Of a stretch of 50,280 bases of DNA, positions 25,585-33,822 are shown in pieces (the stretch's first letter is position 1; each line of letters opens with the position of its first letter). The position numbers and the translations under genes were made by a program. The notes under the pieces are model-generated. The model worked only from the letters and a program-made list of their open reading frames with translations. It made no database searches and was not told the origin of the DNA. The stretch covers positions 1 through 50,280 of the forward strand of contig DATBMH010000030.1 in the NCBI GenBank assembly GCA_036554945.1, read 5' to 3'. Origin of the DNA: JACDAN01 sp036554945 (GTDB lineage Bacteria; Actinomycetota; Thermoleophilia; Gaiellales; Gaiellaceae).

Positions 25585-25635
25585 TTGACAACCGAGCTTG
25601 ATCGCCTCTTCACTCGCAGGGCCCTGCTCGCCTAG
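25585..25635 (+). CDS. Probable 16-aa leader peptide upstream of rsgA
   Basis: A TTG start sits 5 nt after AAAGGAGG, one of the best ribosome sites in the window, and the frame closes after 16 codons (MTTELDRLFTRRALLA). The last codons overlap the left arm of a hairpin (25615-25651) in front of rsgA. Layout resembles an attenuation or translation-sensing leader. No family is known to me, and it may simply be a decoy site. Confidence 0.4.
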   Translation: MTTELDRLFTRRALLA

Positions 25636-25651
25636 ACGGCTCCGCCCTGCG
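25615..25651 (+). promoter_or_regulatory. Leader hairpin between the small ORF and rsgA
   Basis: CGCAGGGC (25615-25622) and GCCCTGCG (25644-25651) form a perfect 8-bp stem around a 21-nt loop. The left arm lies in the last codons of the leader ORF, so a ribosome there would melt it. No T-run follows, so it is not an evident terminator. Confidence 0.45.
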
Positions 25652-25689
25652 AGACGCACGCTCGACGCCCTTGCAGGAAAGGAGACAGC

Positions 25690-26739
25690 TTGCAGTACCC
25701 AAGACTCGCGCAGCTCGGCTGGAACGACGAGCTCGCGGCTGAATTCGCAGAGACCGGCCTCGAACCGGGACGCGTCGTGGTCCAGCACCGCGGCGCCTGG
25801 GAGGTCGCAACCGAGACGGACGACGTCCTCGTGGAGATCACGGGCCGGCTCCGCCATGCCGCCGCACCGGGCGAGCTGCCGGTCGTCGGGGACTGGGTCG
25901 GGCTCCGGGAGGGCCAGATCGACGTCGTGCTGTCCCGGCGCAGCAAGTTCTCGCGCAAGACGGCGTTCACGGAGATCTCGGAGCAGGTGCTGGTGGCCAA
26001 CGTCGACGTGGCCTTCCTGGTCATGGGCCTGGACGAGCGCGACTACAGCATCCGCCGGCTCGAGCGCTACCTCACCACCGCCTGGGAGGGCGGCGCGACA
26101 CCGGTGATCGTGCTGAACAAGGCCGACCTCGCCACCGACCTCGAGGGCGCGGTCGCAGAGACCGAGGCGGTTGCGTTCGGCGTGCCCGTCCACGTTGTGA
26201 CAGCCACCGAAGGCGAGGGTGTCGAGGTTCTCCGCCCGCACCTCGCGGACGGGAGGACCGGCGTGCTGCTCGGCTCCTCCGGCGTCGGCAAGTCGACGCT
26301 GATCAACGCGCTGCTCGGGGAGGGGCGGCTCGCGACCGGCGAGGTCCGCTCGGACGGGCGCGGCCGGCACACGACGACCCACCGGGAGCTACTCGTGCTG
26401 CCGGAGGGCGGCGTCCTGATCGACACGCCCGGCCTGCGGGAGCTGCAGCTCTGGGAGACGGACGGCGGGCTCGACAAGGCGTTCGCCGACGTCGCCGAGC
26501 TGATCGCGGAGTGCAAGTTCTCCGACTGCGCGCACGAGACGGAGCCGGGCTGTGCGGTTCGGGCCGCCCTGGCCGACGGCTCGCTGCCGGCGGAGCGCTG
26601 GGAGAGCTACGTCAAGCTCCAGCGCGAGCTCGCGCACCTCGAGCGGAAGCTCGACCCGAAGCTACGAGCGGACGAGCGGAAGAAGTGGGCCGCGATCTCG
26701 AAGGCCCACCGGCAAAGGCGGAAGATCCTGGGGCACTAG
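25690..26739 (+). CDS. rsgA: Ribosome small-subunit GTPase RsgA
   Basis: Circularly permuted GTPase of 349 aa that checks late 30S maturation. An N-terminal OB fold (about 40-90) precedes the G domain in the order G4 (NKAD, about 143), G1 (GSSGVGKST, Lys201), G3 (DTPG, about 246). The C-terminal zinc site is Cys275, Cys280, His282, Cys288. The TTG at 25690 follows GGAAAGGAG at 6-7 nt. A 16-codon ORF and a hairpin lie in its leader. It overlaps the convergent MFS gene by 4 bp. Confidence 0.96.
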   Translation: MQYPRLAQLGWNDELAAEFAETGLEPGRVVVQHRGAWEVATETDDVLVEITGRLRHAAAPGELPVVGDWVGLREGQIDVVLSRRSKFSRKTAFTEISEQVLVANVDVAFLVMGLDERDYSIRRLERYLTTAWEGGATPVIVLNKADLATDLEGAVAETEAVAFGVPVHVVTATEGEGVEVLRPHLADGRTGVLLGSSGVGKSTLINALLGEGRLATGEVRSDGRGRHTTTHRELLVLPEGGVLIDTPGLRELQLWETDGGLDKAFADVAELIAECKFSDCAHETEPGCAVRAALADGSLPAERWESYVKLQRELAHLERKLDPKLRADERKKWAAISKAHRQRRKILGH

Positions 26740-28016
26740 GCGGTGCTCTGGACGGGCCTGCGTTGCAGGTTCCGGACCGCGTCACTCAGCAGGACCAGCG
26801 CCGTCGCGGTGACGATCACGAGCGCGGAGCCGACGAGAGTCTCCGCCGTGCCGATCGTGTCCGCCACCGGCCCGGCGACCGCGGCACCGAGCGGGATGAC
26901 CACGAAGGAGCCGAGCGCGTCGTACGAGTAGACGCGTGAGAGCTGCTCCTCCGAGATCTCCTGCTGCATCGTGACGTCCCAGAGGACTCCGAAGATCTCG
27001 ACCCCGACTCCGGCGACGAACGCGGCGACCGCGATGGCGATCGTGGGCGCCGGCGGCGCGAGGAGCAGGATCGGCAGCGCCGTCGGGAAGATCGCCAGCG
27101 TCGCGGCGAGAAGCATCCGCCTGGGCCGGTAGCGCAGCGTCGCGAGGCTCCCGCAGACGAACCCCGCAGCCTGCGCCGCGACGATGAAGCCCCAGGCCGC
27201 GGCGCCGCCGAGCTCGTCCTCGGCAACCACCGGGCCTAACACGGACCAGACGCCCACGGTTGCCGCGTTGACGAACGCGAACTGCACGACGATCCCCCAG
27301 AGCCAGGAGCGGGAGCGAAACGCCGCCCAGCCCTCGTGGAGCTCCCGGAAGAAGTGCCGGTCGGGCAGCGTCAGGTCGCGCGGGATGCGAAGTCCGAGCA
27401 GGAGCGCGGCGCCCGCGAAGTACGTCGCCGCGTCGAACGCGAGCGACCAGCCCGAGCCGATCGTCGCGACGAGGATCCCGCCCGCGGCGGCGCCGACGAT
27501 CTGCGTCCCGTTCCGTGAGAGCCGGAGGAGCGCGTTCGCCTCCTGGAGCAGGCGGGCGCTGACCGTCTGCGGGACGATCCCCTGCGACGCCGGGAAGAAG
27601 AACGCCGTCGCCGTGCCGCGGACGATCTGGAGGGCGATGAGGTGCCAGATCTCCGCGGCGCCGGTCAGGACGAGCGCCGCGATCGTCGCCTGGGCGGCGC
27701 CGGCGACCGCATCCGAGACGACCATGACGTGGTGGCGCGGCAGCCGGTCGGCCCAGATGCCGCCCGCGAGGATGAAGACGACTTGCGGCAGGGCGCTCGC
27801 CGCGACGACGAGCCCGAGGTCCGTCGCAGACCCGCCGATGTCCAGCACCGCGAAGGCGAGCGCGATCGGCGCGAAGGCGGTCCCGAAGAGCGATACGGTC
27901 CGGCCGAGGAACAGCAGGCGGAAATCCCGCTCGCGGAGCGGGCCGAGGGCAGCGCCGAGCACCCACGTACGCTGCCAGACGGGCGCGACGGCGGCTCCGT
28001 CTGGCGCCTCGCGCAT
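26736..28016 (-). CDS. MFS exporter, EntS-like (second copy)
   Basis: Twelve-helix transporter of 426 aa of the same MFS_3 subgroup as 5106-6380. RDFRLLFLGRTVSLFGTAFAPIALAFAV and the loop GGIWADRLPRHHVMVV are its first helix and loop signatures, and the second half includes GVLWDVTMQQEISEEQLSRVYSYD. The ATG at 28014-28016 is taken as start since the longer open frame upstream runs into a divergent gene. Substrate unknown; probably drug or lipid-like efflux. It is 15 bp from the divergent bestrophin-like gene. Confidence 0.9.
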   Translation of the reverse strand: MREAPDGAAVAPVWQRTWVLGAALGPLRERDFRLLFLGRTVSLFGTAFAPIALAFAVLDIGGSATDLGLVVAASALPQVVFILAGGIWADRLPRHHVMVVSDAVAGAAQATIAALVLTGAAEIWHLIALQIVRGTATAFFFPASQGIVPQTVSARLLQEANALLRLSRNGTQIVGAAAGGILVATIGSGWSLAFDAATYFAGAALLLGLRIPRDLTLPDRHFFRELHEGWAAFRSRSWLWGIVVQFAFVNAATVGVWSVLGPVVAEDELGGAAAWGFIVAAQAAGFVCGSLATLRYRPRRMLLAATLAIFPTALPILLLAPPAPTIAIAVAAFVAGVGVEIFGVLWDVTMQQEISEEQLSRVYSYDALGSFVVIPLGAAVAGPVADTIGTAETLVGSALVIVTATALVLLSDAVRNLQRRPVQSTA

Positions 28017-28031
28017 GATCGACCAGCCGCG

Positions 28032-28826
28032 ATGTTCTTCCGGCTGAGCAGCCTCGAGCTTTGGCTGATCGTGTTCGCGATCGTCCTGGGCACGACGCTC
28101 CTGGGCGTCGTGCTCGGCCGCCGGCTGCGCGCGCACGCGGAGTCCCTGCGCGAGCCGTTCGGCGTCCTGCAGGCTGCCCTCCTCGGCCTGGTCGCCCTGA
28201 TCCTCGCCTTCGGGCTGACGCTGGCCGTCGGCCGCTACGACGCGAGACGCGCCTCGGTCGTCGCCCAGTCGAACGCGATCGGGACGACGTACCTCCGGGC
28301 GCAGACGCTGCGCGAGCCGATGCGCACGCAGTCGCTCGAAGAGCTGCGGCGCTACACGGACGTGACGATCCGGCTCTCCGACGCAGTCCCGGGCAGTGCC
28401 GACTTCCGCGCGGCCGTCGCCCAGGGCGAGGTCCTGCAACGCTCCCTCTGGAGCATGGCCGGCGAGGCGCTGGACGGCTCGCCTACCGACAGCGCGCCGC
28501 GGCTCTACGTCGAGACGCTGAACGAGATGATCGACATGCAGACCACGCAGGTCTCCGCGCTCAACAACCGCGTCCCGACCGCCGTGCTCGTGATCGAGGT
28601 CGTCGGCGCGGCGGTCGCGCTGGGGCTCCTCGCCCTCTACCTGGCGGTCGTGTCGCGCGGGGTGATCTCGGTCGTCCTCGCCGCCGCCTTCGTCTCCGTG
28701 CTGCTGCTGATCACCTTCGACCTCGACCGGCCCGTCCGGGGCCTCGTCCAAGTCCCGGACACGCCGCTCGTCAACCTGCGCGCGTCCATGGAGCTCCCCC
28801 CGTCCGCGTCGGCGCCCGAGCCCTGA
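28032..28826 (+). CDS. Bestrophin-like (DUF4239) membrane protein
   Basis: Membrane protein of 264 aa. Two N-terminal helices (about 8-28 and 43-65), a long soluble segment (about 66-185) with YDARRASVVAQSNAIGTTYLRAQTL, and two C-terminal helices (about 190-235) are the DUF4239 layout, described as bestrophin-like and possibly ion-conducting. ATG at 28032. The GNAT gene starts 5 bp after its stop, so they are probably co-transcribed. Confidence 0.82.
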   Translation: MFFRLSSLELWLIVFAIVLGTTLLGVVLGRRLRAHAESLREPFGVLQAALLGLVALILAFGLTLAVGRYDARRASVVAQSNAIGTTYLRAQTLREPMRTQSLEELRRYTDVTIRLSDAVPGSADFRAAVAQGEVLQRSLWSMAGEALDGSPTDSAPRLYVETLNEMIDMQTTQVSALNNRVPTAVLVIEVVGAAVALGLLALYLAVVSRGVISVVLAAAFVSVLLLITFDLDRPVRGLVQVPDTPLVNLRASMELPPSASAPEP

Positions 28827-28831
28827 GCCGC

Positions 28832-29374
28832 GTGACCCTGGAACCGCCCGAGCGGCTCGCGGACGACGAGATCCGGCTGGTCCCGGTCGAACGCCGTCAC
28901 GAACCAGGCTTCGACGCGCTGATCGGGGATGACGGCGTGCGGAGGCACACCCGCGTGCCGACCGAGCCGCCCGTCGGCTTCGCGTCGACGTGGCTCGGCC
29001 GCTATCTCGAGGGCTGGCGGGACGGCTCTCGCGCGGGGTTCGCCATCGAGGGTCCTGACGGGGAGTTCCTCGGGCTCGGGATGTTCGTCCAGCTCGACCT
29101 CAACGCCCGCCAGGGCGAGATCGGCTACGTCGTCGCGCCGTCCGCGCGCGGGCGCGGCGTCGCGACCCGGGCACTCCGCCTGCTCACCGACTGGGGCTTC
29201 TCGGGGCTCGGGCTCGAGCGGATCGAGCTCTGGATCGACGTCGACAACCCGGCCTCGGAGCGCGTGGCCGAACGGGCGGGGTACCTCCGCGAGGGCACCC
29301 TTCGCTCGTACTGGTTCAAGGAGGACCTTCGCGGCGACTTCGGGATCTGGTCGCGACTGCGCACCGACCCGTAG
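28832..29374 (+). CDS. GNAT N-acetyltransferase (RimJ/RimL type)
   Basis: Acetyltransferase of 180 aa. IRLVPVERRHE opens the fold, IGYVVAPSARGRGVATRALRLLTDWGF is the acetyl-CoA pyrophosphate loop, and DVDNPASERVAERAGYLREGTLR is the conserved C-terminal segment. This subgroup often acetylates protein N-termini or small amines; the substrate is not predictable. The GTG at 28832 is chosen as it begins just after the upstream stop. The tRNA-Cys gene lies immediately downstream on the other strand. Confidence 0.92.
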   Translation: MTLEPPERLADDEIRLVPVERRHEPGFDALIGDDGVRRHTRVPTEPPVGFASTWLGRYLEGWRDGSRAGFAIEGPDGEFLGLGMFVQLDLNARQGEIGYVVAPSARGRGVATRALRLLTDWGFSGLGLERIELWIDVDNPASERVAERAGYLREGTLRSYWFKEDLRGDFGIWSRLRTDP

Positions 29375-29379
29375 GAAGA

Positions 29380-29450
29380 AGGCGCCGAGCGGACTCGAAC
29401 CGCTGTACGAGGCTTTGCAGGCCTCTGCCTAACCTCTCGGCCACGGCGCC
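29380..29450 (-). tRNA. tRNA-Cys (GCA)
   Basis: 71-nt cloverleaf on the minus strand. The 7-bp acceptor stem (29450-29444 with 29387-29381) has U at the discriminator (29380), as required for tRNA-Cys. The anticodon loop CTGCAAA gives GCA, and the T-loop GGTTCGAGTCC is standard. CCA is not encoded. Confidence 0.97.
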
Positions 29451-29493
29451 GGACGGACGTTCCATGCTAGCGCCGCTCGGGTAGGCACCACGC

Positions 29494-30114
29494 ATGGCCG
29501 AGAGGCTCTTCGAGACCGAGTACGGCTCGCTGAAGCAGGCTCGGGAGGACGCTCGAGGATGCCGGCGCTGCGACCTCTGGAAGCTCGGAACGCAGACCGT
29601 GTTCGGCGAGGGGAGCGCCCGGGCGCAGCTGATGCTCGTCGGCGAGCAGCCGGGCGACCAGGAGGATCTCGCCGGCCGCCCGTTCGTCGGCCCGGCCGGC
29701 AAGCTGCTCGACCGCGCCCTCGAGGAGGCCGGGATCGACCGCAAGGTCGCGTACGTCACGAACGTCGTCAAGCACTTCAAGTGGACGCCGCGCGGCAAGC
29801 GGCGGATCCACCAGAAGCCGAACGCCGCCGAGGTCGCCGCCTGCCGCGTGTGGTTCGACGCCGAGCTGGCGCTGATCCAGCCGGAGGTGCTGGTCTGCCT
29901 CGGGGCGACGGCGGCGCAGGCGCTGCTCGGGCGCCAGTTCCGGGTCAGCAAGGACCGCGGCGTGCCGGTCGAGTCCGACCTCGCCCCGGTCGTGATGGCC
30001 ACCGTCCACCCGTCGTCGGTCCTGCGATCGGACAACCGCGAGGCGGAGTTCGGGCACCTCGTGGACGACCTGCGCAAGGTCGCCGGCGCGGTCGCCGCAA
30101 ACAAGACCGGCTGA
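29494..30114 (+). CDS. udgX: Uracil-DNA glycosylase, UdgX type
   Basis: Fe-S uracil-DNA glycosylase of 206 aa. Cluster ligands are likely Cys23, Cys26 and two later cysteines (about 119 and 137). GEQPGDQED (50-58) is motif A of family-4-like enzymes. The loop KRRIH (102-106) is the signature of UdgX, whose His (His106 here) forms a covalent bond with the abasic site after removing uracil. HPSSVLR is the C-terminal motif. The ATG at 29494 has no clear ribosome site but TAGGCA lies 6 nt upstream, close to the leaderless pattern of other genes here. Confidence 0.93.
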   Translation: MAERLFETEYGSLKQAREDARGCRRCDLWKLGTQTVFGEGSARAQLMLVGEQPGDQEDLAGRPFVGPAGKLLDRALEEAGIDRKVAYVTNVVKHFKWTPRGKRRIHQKPNAAEVAACRVWFDAELALIQPEVLVCLGATAAQALLGRQFRVSKDRGVPVESDLAPVVMATVHPSSVLRSDNREAEFGHLVDDLRKVAGAVAANKTG

Positions 30115-30137
30115 CGCTCGTCCACTGAGACAGGCCG

Positions 30138-31064
30138 ATGCGTGCCCCCCTCGCCTGCCTCGCCGTGCTCCTCCTCGCCGCCTGCGGCGGCGGGGACGAG
30201 GCGAAGAGCAGCGACCCTGGGGACACACGGACGGAGATCTACGCCTACGACGCGGACGAGCCGGTCGCGATGCAGGACGCCGGCCGGGCGAACTCGGACT
30301 ACCCGATCGAGATCCACGACGTCAGCTTCGACGGCGGCGCCGAGCGCGTCCCGGGATTCCTGCTGCTCCCGCCCGGCAAGGGCCCGTACCCGGCCGTGAT
30401 CTACCTCCACGGGAGCGGCGGCGACCGGGTCGAGATGGTCTACACGGCGAGCTGGCTCGCGGCGCGACGGGCGGTCGCGCTGACCGTCGAGTCGCCGTAC
30501 TCGCCGAACCGGGAGATCGAGCTCGGCCCCGGCGTCGAGGGGCTTCGCAAGGAGCGGAACCGGACGGTGCAGAGCGTCATCGAGCTCCGGCGGGCGGTGG
30601 ACCTGCTCCAGTCGCTGCCGCAGGTGGACGACGACCGGATCGGGTTCGTCGGCTACAGCGCGGGCGCCCGGACCGGCGCGATCCTCGCCGGCGTGGAGCC
30701 GCGGATCAAGGCGTTCGTCTTCATGTCGGGCGGCGAGGACCCCGTCGACGAGTTCCTGACCCTCGTCCAGCCCGATCAGAAGGCGGAGGTGCGCCCGCTG
30801 ATGGAGGACACGGACGGACTGCACTTCGTCGGGCAGGCGAGCCCCTCGAAGCTCTTCTTCCAGGCCGGCCGGAACGACCAGGTCGTCCCCCGCGATGCGC
30901 TCGAGACGCTGATCAAGGCCGGCAGCGAGCCGAAGAAGGTGACCTGGTACGACGCCGGGCACGACCTCGCCGTCCCGCAGGCGCAGCGCGACCAGCTGAA
31001 CTGGCTGGCGCAGGTGCTCGAGATCGAGGGCCCGCCGGTCGAGGGAGCAGAGGCCGGCCCCTGA
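30138..31064 (+). CDS. Lipoprotein alpha/beta hydrolase (dienelactone hydrolase-like)
   Basis: Exported lipoprotein of 308 aa. Signal peptide with lipobox LLAAC (lipidated Cys16). The hydrolase core has YLHGSGG (oxyanion hole), GFVGYSAGART with the nucleophile Ser in GYSAG, QVDDDRIG before it, and AGRNDQVVP and DAGHDL as acidic and His positions. The substrate, probably an ester at the cell surface, is unknown. ATG at 30138, 23 bp after udgX; the two may be one transcript. Confidence 0.88.
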   Translation: MRAPLACLAVLLLAACGGGDEAKSSDPGDTRTEIYAYDADEPVAMQDAGRANSDYPIEIHDVSFDGGAERVPGFLLLPPGKGPYPAVIYLHGSGGDRVEMVYTASWLAARRAVALTVESPYSPNREIELGPGVEGLRKERNRTVQSVIELRRAVDLLQSLPQVDDDRIGFVGYSAGARTGAILAGVEPRIKAFVFMSGGEDPVDEFLTLVQPDQKAEVRPLMEDTDGLHFVGQASPSKLFFQAGRNDQVVPRDALETLIKAGSEPKKVTWYDAGHDLAVPQAQRDQLNWLAQVLEIEGPPVEGAEAGP

Positions 31065-31068
31065 TCCC

Positions 31069-31074
31069 TACGCT
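31069..31074 (+). promoter_or_regulatory. -10 element for a leaderless phosphotransferase gene
   Basis: TACGCT ends 6 nt before the GTG at 31081, the same hexamer and spacing as at the ybaK-like gene. There is no Shine-Dalgarno in the 16-bp gap. Confidence 0.5.
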
Positions 31075-31080
31075 CGCTCC

Positions 31081-32025
31081 GTGCAGGAGTGGGCTCCCGA
31101 GGTCCGGGTCGACGAGGCGCTCGCCCGCCGGCTGATCCGCGCGCAGTTCCCCGAGGTCGAGCAGCGCGCGTTCCGCCTCCTCGGCGAGGGCTGGGACAAC
31201 ACCGTCTGGCTCGTGGACGAGAAGTGGGTGTTCCGCTTCCCGCGCCGGACGATGGTGCTGCCCGGCCTCGCGAACGAGATCGCCTACCTGCCGCGGCTGG
31301 CGCCGCTGCTGCCCTTGCCCGTGCCGGTTCCGACCCTGATCGGCGAGCCGTCGGCCGACTTCGGGTGGCAGTTCTACGGCGCGCCGTTCCTCCCCGGGCG
31401 GGAGCTCGCACACTCCGCGCTCGACGACGATGCCCGTGTCCGTCTCGCCGCGCCGCTCGGAGCCTTCCTGCGGGCGCTGCACTCGCTCGAGCTCGACGCC
31501 GACCTGCCCGTCGACCCCGTGCGTCGCGCCGATATGAGCTTCCGCGTCCCGAGGACGAACGAGCGATTCGACCAGCTCGCCCAGGAGGGGCTCTGGACCG
31601 CGCCGCCGGGGGCGCTCGAGATCGTCGCAGCGGCGGGACGCCTGACGCAGCCCGAGCCCGAAGTCGTCGCGCACGGCGACCTGCACCTCCGGCATCTTCT
31701 GGTCGACGACGGCGGCGAGCCCACGGCCGTCATCGACTGGATCGACCTGAGCCGGAACGACCCCGGCGTCGACCTCGTCCTCTACTGGGGCGCGCTGCCG
31801 CCCGCCGGCCGCGCCGCCTTCCGCGAGGCGTACGGCGAGATCTCGGAGGAGAGCCTCCTTCGCGCCCGCATCCTCTCGCTGTTCCTCTGCGGCACGCTCG
31901 CGGTCTGGGGCCACCACGAGGGCGACGAGCGCGTCAAGCGCGAGGCACTCGCAGGCCTCGACCGGACCTGCGTAGACTCGACTTCACCCCAAGAGGGCGA
32001 GGCGCCGCAGACTCGACCGGCGTAG
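31081..32025 (+). CDS. Aminoglycoside phosphotransferase-family (APH) kinase
   Basis: Protein of 314 aa with the APH/choline-kinase fold. An N-terminal lobe (GEGWDNTVWLVDEKWVFRFPRR) holds the ATP-binding Lys. The catalytic loop reads HGDLHLRHLLVDD and the metal motif VIDWIDLSRNDPGVDL follows. The usual Asn five residues after the catalytic Asp (HGDLHxxN) is His here. The substrate could be an aminoglycoside, a sugar or an amino alcohol; resistance cannot be assumed. GTG start, leaderless by the -10 at 31069. Confidence 0.88.
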   Translation: MQEWAPEVRVDEALARRLIRAQFPEVEQRAFRLLGEGWDNTVWLVDEKWVFRFPRRTMVLPGLANEIAYLPRLAPLLPLPVPVPTLIGEPSADFGWQFYGAPFLPGRELAHSALDDDARVRLAAPLGAFLRALHSLELDADLPVDPVRRADMSFRVPRTNERFDQLAQEGLWTAPPGALEIVAAAGRLTQPEPEVVAHGDLHLRHLLVDDGGEPTAVIDWIDLSRNDPGVDLVLYWGALPPAGRAAFREAYGEISEESLLRARILSLFLCGTLAVWGHHEGDERVKREALAGLDRTCVDSTSPQEGEAPQTRPA

Positions 32026-32062
32026 CCTGCCTGCAGCGTTCCCGAACGGAGGCGAAAAGCCA

Positions 32063-32299
32063 ATGGCATGGTTCTGGTGGCTTCTGATGATCATCATCGC
32101 CGTGATCTGGGTGGTCACGCTGGTGGACATCATCCGGCGACGGCACTCGAGGTCCGGCGCAAAGACCGCGGCATGGATCCTCGTCATCCTGATCTTCCCG
32201 GTCCTCGGCTCGATCCTGTACTTCCTCGTCAACGGTGCCGCCGAGCCCGGCGCGCCGAGGGACACCGACGTCTCACGGGGGTACGGCGAACGAGTCTGA
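32063..32299 (+). CDS. Small membrane protein, PLDc_N type
   Basis: Protein of 78 aa with two membrane helices (about 2-24 and 38-58). WVVTLVDIIRRRHS and AAWILVILIFPVLGSILYFLVN match the phospholipase-D-nuclease N-terminal domain, which occurs alone in many actinobacteria. The C-terminus is short and polar. ATG preceded by CGGAGGCG at about 10 nt. Function unknown. Confidence 0.85.
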   Translation: MAWFWWLLMIIIAVIWVVTLVDIIRRRHSRSGAKTAAWILVILIFPVLGSILYFLVNGAAEPGAPRDTDVSRGYGERV

Positions 32300-32303
32300 C
32301 CGG

Positions 32304-33698
32304 CTAGCGGCCGCGCTCGAGCCGCACGAGCCTCCGAACGGCCGCGCGCAGGCGCGGTAGCTCCCGCGCGACCGTCTCCGGCAGCTCGCTCCAGCTCGCG
32401 AAGATCTTCCACGCCTCGGTGAACGAGGCGCCTTCGACGCTGGCGTCGCACCAGGCGAGCCCCAGCGCCCCGCACGCGTGCACGCCCGGGTCGAACCGCC
32501 AGACGGCCCCGGACTCGGAGAGGGCCGATCCCAGGCGGTCGAGGAGCTGGCCGGTCTCCGACTGGAACTGCGCATCGGGCATCTTGGTCTCGTTGTTCGG
32601 CGCCCAGGCGAAGCCGAAGCGGTCGGGGCCGGGCCGGGTGGCGGCGAAGTTGCGCAGCGCGTAGGTCTGCGACGACACGAAGTCCCGCATCTGATCGCCG
32701 GAGACCATCGTCCAGCCGAGCCCGGCCGGCCACTGCCAGCCGGCGTTGGCGATCGGGGTGTGCGTCCGGGCGAGGAACCAGCGCGCGGCCCCGTACCGGT
32801 CCGGCGCGGCGGAGCCGAGCGTGGCCGAGTGCTGCAGGAAGTCGTTGAGGTACTCCCGGCGCGCCTCTGCCGGCGCACCCGGGACGCCCCAGCGCCGCGT
32901 GTCCCCGTAGACCTCCTGCGCCCAGAAGCGGACGCCGCGCTGCATGTCGACCCAGAACCGCGAATCCGCGAGCCAGCTCTTCATCGTCGCCTTGTACTGG
33001 GACGCGTCCGTCGTCCCGTGCATGACGCCGATCACGAACACGGCGCCCTGGACGTGGAGGCCGTCGCCGTCGTGGAGCCCGCGGACGAAGTCGCGGGCAT
33101 CCCGGCGGGCGGTCCCGAGATTCCGGCGCACGCTCGAGGGAAACTCGTTGACGGCCCACGTGTCCCCGGCGAACACGTTGTACCCGGCCGCCGCCATCCG
33201 CCGCCTCGCCTCGACGCCGGCCTGGTACCAGCCCCGGCCGGTCGAGCGCACCCAGTGCGACCAGGTCGTCCAGTGGATCTCGGCCATCGCGTGGAACCGC
33301 GGCCCGAGCGCCCGGATGCGCCACGCCTGGTCGGCCCTCGGAAGCGTCTTGTCCCGGACGAGCGGCGGCACCGAGACGTAGTAGTCGGCGCACGGCGACG
33401 CGTGCTCGGCGAGCTTGGGCGCCAGGCGGAGCCAGTCGCGCGCCGCATAGAAGACGAACTGGGACGAGCGGCAGCGCGGGATCATCGCCGTCGACGCGGC
33501 CCGGAGTCTGGGCTTGCCGCTCCGGTAACGCGGGTCGAGAGAGGCGACGGCCGGGAGGCGCTTGCAGTCGAGCACGCCGAGGCTGCTCGCCTTCGGCGCG
33601 CACCGAGGCGCCTCGCGGGCAGCCGCCGTGTCGCCGACCGCGAGCGCGGTCAGCGCGAGGGCCGCCGCGAGGGCGATGCGCCGCGTCCGCAGAACCAC
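32304..33698 (-). CDS. Secreted protein of unknown function (464 aa)
   Basis: Signal peptide at 1-27 (RIALAAALALTALAVGDTAAA). The mature part is Trp/Arg-rich with segments such as HWTTWSHWVRSTGRGWYQAG, YNVFAGDTWAVNEFPSSVR and FGFAWAPNNETKMPDAQFQSETGQLL. The middle looks like a barrel-type glycosidase fold from its alternation, but no catalytic signature is recognised, so no function is proposed. Four Cys lie near the termini. GTG start at 33696-33698 without an obvious ribosome site. Convergent with the small membrane protein gene. Confidence 0.75.
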   Translation of the reverse strand: MVLRTRRIALAAALALTALAVGDTAAAREAPRCAPKASSLGVLDCKRLPAVASLDPRYRSGKPRLRAASTAMIPRCRSSQFVFYAARDWLRLAPKLAEHASPCADYYVSVPPLVRDKTLPRADQAWRIRALGPRFHAMAEIHWTTWSHWVRSTGRGWYQAGVEARRRMAAAGYNVFAGDTWAVNEFPSSVRRNLGTARRDARDFVRGLHDGDGLHVQGAVFVIGVMHGTTDASQYKATMKSWLADSRFWVDMQRGVRFWAQEVYGDTRRWGVPGAPAEARREYLNDFLQHSATLGSAAPDRYGAARWFLARTHTPIANAGWQWPAGLGWTMVSGDQMRDFVSSQTYALRNFAATRPGPDRFGFAWAPNNETKMPDAQFQSETGQLLDRLGSALSESGAVWRFDPGVHACGALGLAWCDASVEGASFTEAWKIFASWSELPETVARELPRLRAAVRRLVRLERGR

Positions 33699-33822
33699 GT
33701 GCTTGCCTTCGGCCCCTGTCCGCCTGAACCAAACGCCCCGAATGGGGCATTACACTCTCAGCATGCCAGCACGCTGAGCTCCCGATTCGACTGTCCGTTG
33801 TCTTTCCGCGAAAGGAGCTCCG
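33699..33822. other. Divergent gap between the secreted protein and cupin genes
   Basis: Holds a short hairpin GCCCC-GAAT-GGGGC (33735-33748), a possible plus-strand -10 TACACT (33751-33756) without a convincing -35, and CAGC/GCTG repeats. No gene is seen. The cupin ribosome site GAAAGGAG closes the region. Confidence 0.4.

Noticed and set aside
28077..28120. Repeated GGGCACGACGCTCCTGGGCG-like words near 28.09 kb as a repeat element
   Set aside because: Only a short chance similarity within the bestrophin-like coding region, with no further copies.
31081..32025. Calling the APH-family gene an aminoglycoside-resistance gene
   Set aside because: The fold is shared by many kinases with unrelated substrates and a conserved catalytic-loop Asn is altered; nothing in the context points to resistance.
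33721..33760. Promoter with hairpin upstream of the cupin gene
   Set aside because: TACACT has no acceptable -35 and the GCCCC/GGGGC hairpin is only five pairs; kept as a note on the gap rather than a promoter call.
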